Assembly: GCA_016617855.1 (NCBI GenBank)
Contig: JAECUM010000819.1
Span: forward strand, 58,501-122,500
Origin: Megalonaias nervosa
Taxonomy: Eukaryota > Mollusca > Bivalvia > Unionida > Unionidae
Length of the DNA: 64,000 nucleotides
Direction: 5' to 3'
Within the stretch, counting starts at the first letter, position 1. Each line of letters starts with the position of its first letter. The position numbers and the translations under genes were made by a program. The notes below the pieces were generated by a model, which ran no database searches, was not told the origin of the DNA, and worked only from the letters and a program-made list of their open reading frames with translations. Below are positions 58,501 through 64,000 of the stretch, in pieces.

Positions 58501-58910
58501 CGTTCGATACAGATGTTCATTCTGTGATTCTATGTCGCACATTTCGTATTGCACACCTAAAATTTCCGCATTGCACACCCAGCCAGGAACTTTTATTTAC
58601 AACTTGAAATATCCTATAATAGTCCATTTATAAAATATCGGGAATGATTTATTGATATACATTTTTAATTATTCAGAAATGTCACATTTATAATTTTTGA
58701 GAAATGAAGACTTATTGGGTGAAAATGGCCGCTTAGGATACTATTAGAGTACCATAAGTAGCGACGGCAGTTTATGAGCATTTCACGGTATCCAGGCCGA
58801 GAAATGGAAGTTAGTTGAGGTGGACAACAACATTTTGGACAGAATGTTTGACAGTGAGTTCTCAGATGAAGCTGGTGTGAAAAGTGACATCAAACATGTG
58901 TGTGTGTGAA

Positions 58911-58961
<51 letters not shown>

Positions 58962-61900
58962 ATTACCGATGAAATCTTGTATTAAAAATGTAAGCATCCA
59001 GAGAAGTAAGAAAGGCTAAGAGAGTCATGTCAAGCAAGATTCAATGCAGAAATGCTCCACGTTTGGAGCAAAATTTGTCCGCTGTTTATTTTTTGTTAAT
59101 TTAAGAAACACTCCACAATGTAAAGTATATAAAATAATAAACTTAGCGGAAATCCATTTCTGCTTCAGAGTTTAGAAATATGATCAGCAGAATTATATTT
59201 TTCAGGAGCAAGTTTAAGTGGATGGACTTACAAATTGTCCATTAAAATTACCGAGCCTCAGGAATCGAATTACTTTTGTAAATCTGGAGATAAAAATGAC
59301 AAACATTGGCAACATAAAGTCTACTTTGGTTGTAACGCTAATTTAGAAGAATTACATCCTGTTTCAAATTTTTTTGAGACTTTTACAACACTTGAGCATA
59401 TGAAGGGGACCGTATGTTTACATTTTAAATTTTAGGACTATTCAAGTAGAATAAGAGAAGAAAAAAGGACAATATTAAAATTTTGTTTAGAATTTTCTTG
59501 CTAAAAAACATTCAAATGAATAAAAAAAAAAAAATCTAGCCAGCATGGTAGAACGAAGCCTTATTTTCGATTTCTTAAAATATATGCTTAAAAGTATCAT
59601 TTTAAGTTCAACGCGTCAATACTTTCTTGTATTAAAAGAAAACATAAAAATAGAGAGTTTTAATATATTGTAAAGTAATGAGATTTCTGTATAAAATTGA
59701 TGGTATTTAATCAATGTTAGTCTGTGAAATTTGCCTGAAATTTGCTAGGAAGTAGAGTGTGTATTTAGTTATTAGAGTGTCAGAAAAAGGGTCACTTACT
59801 GGTCCAAAACCTATGTTAGATTTGAGAAGTAAGAAACAGTCCACTTGCCTGTGACTCCAGATTAAATCCATTCGTATCTCGTATACAACATTTAAAAAAA
59901 AATTATAGCTAAAGAGTAGATCCATATTTGTAACATAGACAAACTGATGACACAGCTGCATAGTATGTGTCTAGGCCAGGCCCGTTTTACTTACATGAGG
60001 GATCTTTATATATTTAAAGCATACATTGAAAATGAAGGGAAAAAAATAGTGTGAAAAAAAGGTGAAATGTAATAAATAAAATACAACATTAGTTCTTTGT
60101 TTAGAATCGGGGAAAGAACTCGTTTAAGACTGCGTAGGACCACATGTCATGGACTGAGGGCCTCGATATTCCTACGTCGTACGAAACTTGTTCTTTCAGC
60201 CCACTCGGAAGAAAACAAATATGTAGTTTTGTCTACGTGTCGTACAGTAATGCACTTCACGATTACCTGATGCACTTCTTACATTTAAACTTCATACAAA
60301 ATTATAATCATTTTCTTGCTGACGTTATCAAGTCACAAAATAAATTTGCTCGTAGTATGCATATGAAGCCGACTGAGAGAATAAATGATATGTGCAGATT
60401 AATGCTTCGCGTATTGCCTTTATCAAGACCACGTGCTTGTGAAATTTTGAGACCAACCTGCGTAAACAGCGAAAAGCACTGATAAAAGCCATCGTACACA
60501 ATTTGCAACAATCATTTACATGTGTTGAACGGCTACAATTCCAATATTTGATTTTTCCTCAATGTGTATGATAAAAACATGCTGACACTTCACACGTTAA
60601 AATAGCTTACCCGTTTGAGTCACTAAAAATATGGCTCGTTTTACATCGCAAACTTGTTTCCGGTATTTATCACATAGTCGGTACACTTTGCCTACAGTGT
60701 GTGCAGTTCGTACTTTTGATATTATACGTGTGAACATATCACTTTATGTGATTCTGATTGGTCCAAATAAGCCAATGAAATTATTGTGCAGTATTCTCTT
60801 TACTGATTGGCTGCGATCGTGGGAAAACCTTTTTAATCCCGCCTTCTGGAATTATTTGTTTTGAATGAACATTTTTTGCCGCCATTTTTTGATTCGACTC
60901 GCGAAAGGGAATTGGGAAGAAATGGTCTCGTCCAGTCTCAATATTGCCAATTTACACCCACAGGGGTTTGTTATGTCATGTATAACATATCATAACATGA
61001 AAAATGGCAAAAGCCCCAAAACAAGAACAATAACAACAAGTAAAACTATTGCTTAGATGATAACGAGGGTGGGGGTTGGGATGGATGGGCGGTAGCATGG
61101 AATCGACCCTATATACAAGAATGGTTTAAATGTGAACTTACTGAAGTAAATAAACTCACCTTTGGTCACATAAGAATGTAAACATAAACCGGTCTCCCCA
61201 ACTGACAGAACTTTATCCAGCCACAGCATATTTACGCGGTAAATATGTAATGCAAGTCCGACTCAAAAAGAGATTTGTTTACGTCCTCTGTACAGTCTAA
61301 AGTTCCAAATCAAATACTGCAAATATCCGGTCAAAAATACTTTGCCGTAAATATGTGTATTTCTGCATCCAGTAATCTTCTTCTCACAAAAATATTGCAA
61401 CAATGTAACGTTTAGTTGTGATGTGGAAAATTTCAACGTAAACACTGTTACTGTGTTGTGCAGGCCAACCCAACCGGTAGTGTGCACCGTATCAAACAAT
61501 GGAACATCACACGAATTGGACATTTTGTGTTAACAAATGTTTTGCCTTTTGTAAAATGTTCTGTTTATTTGGATGGACGATTATTCTTTGATTTATAGTT
61601 ATCAAAAATGTATAATATACTTTTACTATTTCAACGCTTGTGATGGACTATTTTTTACGCACATCAAATGAAAGGTACAGCGTCTGTCAGAATGAACGAA
61701 ATTATTTGTTCTTCTTTCTATCTGAATAATTTCCCCTGAAATAAAACTATGTGATAAAAAGAATCTCAAATGGGTAATGATTTAATATTAAATTTATGAA
61801 ACTCGTTAAATTATATCCAGCTTTTCCGAGCCAAGGCTCGCAAAAGCTGGACATTATTAAACTCGTTTCATAAATTCAATATTAAATTGTTACCCAGTTG

Positions 61901-63505
61901 AGATCCTTAATATGTAAACCTTTAATAAAATGCATATTGCTGTGACTCATATCAATTTACATTCTAATTTAGGGTCGCTCTGGTAAAGGTGCTATTTTCA
62001 CCTGGGCAGCTGGAAATGGTTACAAGTATGATAATTGCAACGGAGATGGCTACGTAAATAGCATATATACGATCGGAGTGACCAGTCTTGACTCGACTGG
62101 TATACCAGCCTTCTACTCTGAAGTATGTGTAGCTGCAATGGCGACAACATACGGTGGAACGTCTACAAGCCGCTACCTTGTAAGTAGATGAACTCGGGGC
62201 CACAATGTTAAGACCACAATTGGAATCAATCGCAAATATCCGAACATTTCACTTTTCCAACACATCTCTAACTCACGCCATCCCCAACATCTACTCTGGG
62301 ACGATATTTAAGATTCGAAACTGTTGTTGTAATATTTTTATCCTTATGAATTACCATACAAAATCAGCTTACTCTTCCCAAATTGGTGTAGCTGGAGATC
62401 AGGTTTCAAGCTTAGATCCATATTTCTCTTGACACAATGTGGCCTTTGATCCCAATCCCTCCTTGCTAGACCGCTACCTCCAGAGTCTGAAACCTTTGTT
62501 GCCATCTATAGTCATTCTCCTAAAGTGCCATATCAAATATGATAATACCACCTCCACTCCCACCCCACCAGGTCAATATGTGTAGATGGATTACAGGGTT
62601 CCAATTTAACAAAATGACGTGTTGACAGACATAACCTATGACATTATATTCACAAACGATGCAGTTATAAAACTTGGGATTGGGAAAGAAATTAATAGAT
62701 TCAGAATACTCCTTGAAATTAAACCGGATGGATTAAAATATTAAGTCCACCACCATAAATTATCAGTTAAATAAATCCAAGAATCCAATTATCAACAAGC
62801 TCTTGTTGAAAATAGAACTTCATTTCAACAATAGCTATTTCTTTACACTTACAAAGTGGATTAATTCATATGTTGATCCCTATATTTCATTTTATGATTC
62901 AGAAATGAAAGAATAGTTCGTCATTTATGTCCCGTTTAGGTTTGATTTCTTTTCTTTTCCTTATTTAAGCCGTTCGTTTGAAATATATTATACATATTCA
63001 AAGGGATTTAGTAAGAAGTCCACATGAACGTCTCTCAGTATTTTGCTATGTGAAACAAATGTTACAAGTTAAGTTTACTATTGCTGCAAACAAATACACA
63101 TTAAATATACTATTGCTACAATATTCTCCAAGATTTTATTTATCTCACTGTGTAACAAATCATCAAAGATTAATGAGCTCTGCATTAGGTGCATGAGGAA
63201 GGATTCATATAAATTAAAAAGAAATTAATTTATATCGATCATAAAATTACCCCACTCGATTTGCTGATAACAACTCCTTCACTACCTCCTTCATTATAGA
63301 TTGATTTAAGAGATATGGAGAAATTACTCAATAGGCTCGTTAATATAAACGCGGAGTGGAAAATATTTTGAACTACATAAAAGGTGTGTTTGTGTCTCTG
63401 CTAGTATTCTACTGCTTACTCGAGAAGCTGTGCCAGTAATCTCCAGGGAACATCGTTTTCAACTCCAGTGGCAGCTGGGATCATCGCACTGTCTTTACAG
63501 GCAAA
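50154..63505 (+). CDS. Kexin/furin-like proprotein convertase, partial gene (seven exons)
   Basis: Exons 50,154-50,234, 50,628-50,756, 51,865-51,929, 52,805-52,893, 57,184-57,356, 61,973-62,179 and 63,405-63,505 join with matching phases (0,0,2,1,0,0,2) and GT-AG ends. Together they encode the end of the prodomain and most of the S8B subtilisin catalytic domain: Asp in VVDDGVEITHTDL, His in DHGTQCSG, oxyanion Asn in WAAGNGY and Ser in GTSFSTPVAAG. The enzyme cleaves precursors after paired basic residues in the secretory pathway. Asn rather than Asp in the oxyanion position argues against PC2. I cannot decide between furin, PC1/3 and PC5/6 types. The 5' exons and the P domain are outside the window. 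Confidence 0.88.
50628..50756 (+). CDS. Convertase exon: catalytic Asp
   Basis: 43 codons, phase 0. Contains IQEAWNLGYNGSGVTIAVVD, then DGVEITHTDL with the active-site aspartate. Acceptor GTCTTTAG, donor GTTAGT. Confidence 0.9.
51865..51929 (+). CDS. Convertase exon: calcium-site loop
   Basis: 21 codons plus two bases: YHYDYVDNNADPDPRDGN, the family's conserved D-x-N-DPDP-PR loop. Acceptor ATTTCAG, donor GTAAGC. The split codon completes to Asp with the next exon. Confidence 0.88.
52259..52332. repeat. (TA)n microsatellite in intron 3
   Basis: About 37 TA units. Confidence 0.92.
52805..52893 (+). CDS. Convertase exon: catalytic His
   Basis: Encodes HGTQCSGLIVAEANNNECVV, then GVAYGAKVI, with the active-site histidine and the conserved Cys. 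Acceptor TTGCAG, donor GTAAGT. Confidence 0.9.
53023..53048. repeat. Perfect 26-bp palindrome in intron 4
   Basis: Uninterrupted palindrome centred on ACGATATCGT (53,031-53,040), with matching bases out to 53,023 and 53,048. Confidence 0.85.
53990..55225 (+). mobile_element. Non-LTR retrotransposon (LINE) fragment, RT domain
   Basis: A decayed copy in intron 4. After a linker region (54,230-54,451, ending in an in-frame TAG) comes a reverse transcriptase part in the same frame (54,452-55,171): MKSGEVHGIDYLQAELLKTD, DNWRGIILLFISSKVF, QAGFRKGRGCIDQIFVLRNI, and the motif A region YIIFIDLKNAFGSV. It then shifts frame near LHPHFHS and breaks off after an IDWVM-like segment, before the catalytic FADD box. 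The endonuclease is absent. It resembles RTE-like elements, with clade not certain. It is not functional. Confidence 0.85.
55226..55550. other. Intron sequence, nothing seen
   Basis: No feature supported. Confidence 0.5.
55551..55597. repeat. (GA)n microsatellite in intron 4
   Basis: About 23 GA units followed by GAA units. Confidence 0.92.
55598..57183. other. Intron 4 remainder, nothing seen
   Basis: AT-rich. A 69-codon ORF at 56,500 has no domain. Confidence 0.5.
57184..57356 (+). CDS. Convertase exon: SWGP region
   Basis: 57 codons: GVRLLTSNGTTDLKESQSL ... IVDIYTNSWGPPDGSGYY. Acceptor TTTCTAG, donor GTAATT (weaker). Preceded by a 4.3-kb intron carrying a LINE fragment. Confidence 0.88.
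57357..58914. other. Intron 5, first part
   Basis: No gene. A plus-strand segment at 58,793-58,905 (EKWKLVEVDNNILDRMFDSE, then FSDEAGVK) looks protein-like without a start or splice sites and may be a transposase or processed-pseudogene remnant. A 70-codon ORF at 57,798-58,010 is unrecognised. Confidence 0.35.
58915..58961. repeat. (GA)n microsatellite in intron 5
   Basis: About 22 GA units. Confidence 0.92.
58962..60104. other. Intron 5, nothing seen
   Basis: AT-rich, with homopolymer A runs. Confidence 0.5.
60105..60270 (+). mobile_element. Dispersed repeat, copy 2
   Basis: Related to 20,620-20,800 (GGGGAAAGAACTCGTTTAAG, ACATGTCATGGACTGAGGGC, CCTACGTCGTA). Family unknown. Confidence 0.5.
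60271..61762. other. Intron 5, nothing seen
   Basis: Several ORFs of 60-86 codons without domains. Confidence 0.45.
61763..61905. mobile_element. Hairpin MITE just before a convertase exon
   Basis: About 143 bp that folds on itself almost completely. Outer arms are ATCTCAAATGGGTAATGATT and its complement, inner arms TCCAGCTTTTCCGAGCC and GGCTCGCAAAAGCTGGA, with a two-base loop. It ends 67 bp before the exon at 61,973. Confidence 0.75.
61973..62179 (+). CDS. Convertase exon: oxyanion Asn
   Basis: 69 codons, phase 0: GKGAIFTWAAGNGYKYDNCN, GDGYVNSIYTIGVTS, FYSEVCVAAMATTYGG. Acceptor TAATTTAG, donor GTAAGT. Confidence 0.9.
62180..63404. other. Intron 6, nothing seen
   Basis: AT-rich, short ORFs only. 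Confidence 0.5.
63405..63505 (+). CDS. Convertase exon: catalytic Ser
   Basis: 33 codons plus two bases: SCASNLQGTSFSTPVAAG, then IIALSLQA. Acceptor CTCTGCTAG, donor GTAAGT. The next exon is beyond the window. Confidence 0.9.
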
Positions 63506-63584
63506 GTAAGTGTAGAATTGTACATCATGTTTGTCATTTTTAGAAAGTGTAAATCTTCTTTATTTTCAAAAATTTTAAATGGTT

Positions 63585-63690
63585 AAGTATAGCTGACAGG
63601 AGAGAAAATTTTAATTTGTAAAGCATAGCTGACAGGTGAGAAAATTGTAATTGGTAAAGTATAGCTTACAGGTGAGAAATGTTTGCGATC
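63585..63690. repeat. 36-bp tandem repeat, three copies
   Basis: Units with AAGTATAGCTGACAGGTGAG, with AGCT words at 63,591, 63,627 and 63,663, in the intron after the last visible convertase exon. Confidence 0.8.
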
Positions 63691-64000
63691 CAATTGAAAT
63701 AATACCTTGTATAGCGGGTATGTTTTTTGTCCTGCGAACGTCAGAGATTTTGTCCAAAATAGCTTAGTTAAAATTTGCGAGTTTTGTTTTAGATCTTGTA
63801 GGTCTACGTATACTGTTATTTATTGTATTGGGTAATAAACTTGGACGTGGATATTGCAAACTCATTCTGCGACCAATTGATCATTAAAAATTGTTAGATG
63901 CTTAAAATTCCCAACGTATGTATTACGTTCCATAAGAAAAAAGTTTTAGCGTATTGAAACTTTTAATGGTTAAATTTATTTAAAATCCTTTGAACATGTA

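Overview
This is a eukaryotic, AT-rich, intron-containing genomic window from an invertebrate, most likely a mollusc. The evidence is spliced genes with long introns, abundant (TA)n, (GA)n, (CA)n and (AAT)n arrays, many minisatellites, tRNA-derived SINEs whose body resembles the molluscan RUDI type, and a secreted IGFBP-like small-protein family. The species cannot be fixed from the sequence.

Layout. Bases 1-12,600 are repeats: SINE copies, a 48-bp satellite interrupted by a hAT-type MITE, and 72-, 47- and 50-bp minisatellites. Bases 12,600-18,810 hold two minus-strand genes for small secreted cysteine-rich proteins of the single IGFBP-domain type, with a 62-bp satellite inside the intron of one. 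Bases 18,800-26,430 carry SINEs, microsatellites and a 33-bp tandem repeat but no gene I can support. Bases 26,432-42,017 are a 15.6-kb Polinton/Maverick (adinto-like) virus-like element bounded by ~186-bp terminal inverted repeats. Bases 42,018-50,150 are mostly non-coding and include a ~2.4-kb diverged inverted duplication. From 50,154 to the end of the window lies the plus-strand catalytic-domain part of a kexin/furin-like proprotein convertase gene (seven exons). A LINE fragment and a foldback MITE sit in its introns, and the gene continues past the window.

The Polinton-like element carries both a replication and integration set and a virion set. Left to right it holds a packaging ATPase (-), a zinc-ribbon plus phospholipase A2-like virion protein (+), a DDE integrase (+), a protein-primed-type family B polymerase whose reading runs into an SF1 helicase and an HNH domain (-), an HNH/NUMOD homing-endonuclease remnant (+) and small unknown genes (+). 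A long minus-strand virion block follows: a candidate minor capsid protein, a two-helix membrane protein, a fibre-like protein, an adenovirus-type cysteine protease, a pVI/pX-like basic hydrophobic protein, the double-jelly-roll major capsid protein and two further virion-type proteins. Several ORFs are intact, while the polymerase, integrase, PLA2 and major capsid genes contain in-frame stops and frameshifts. It is therefore a recently decayed endogenous copy, or an assembly with indel errors on top of real stops.

The most notable signals are the polymerase-helicase-HNH order in one reading, the TIRs that are themselves bounded by inverted copies of their own ends, and an array of TTGAC-N3-GTCAA dyads in the left non-coding arm of the element.
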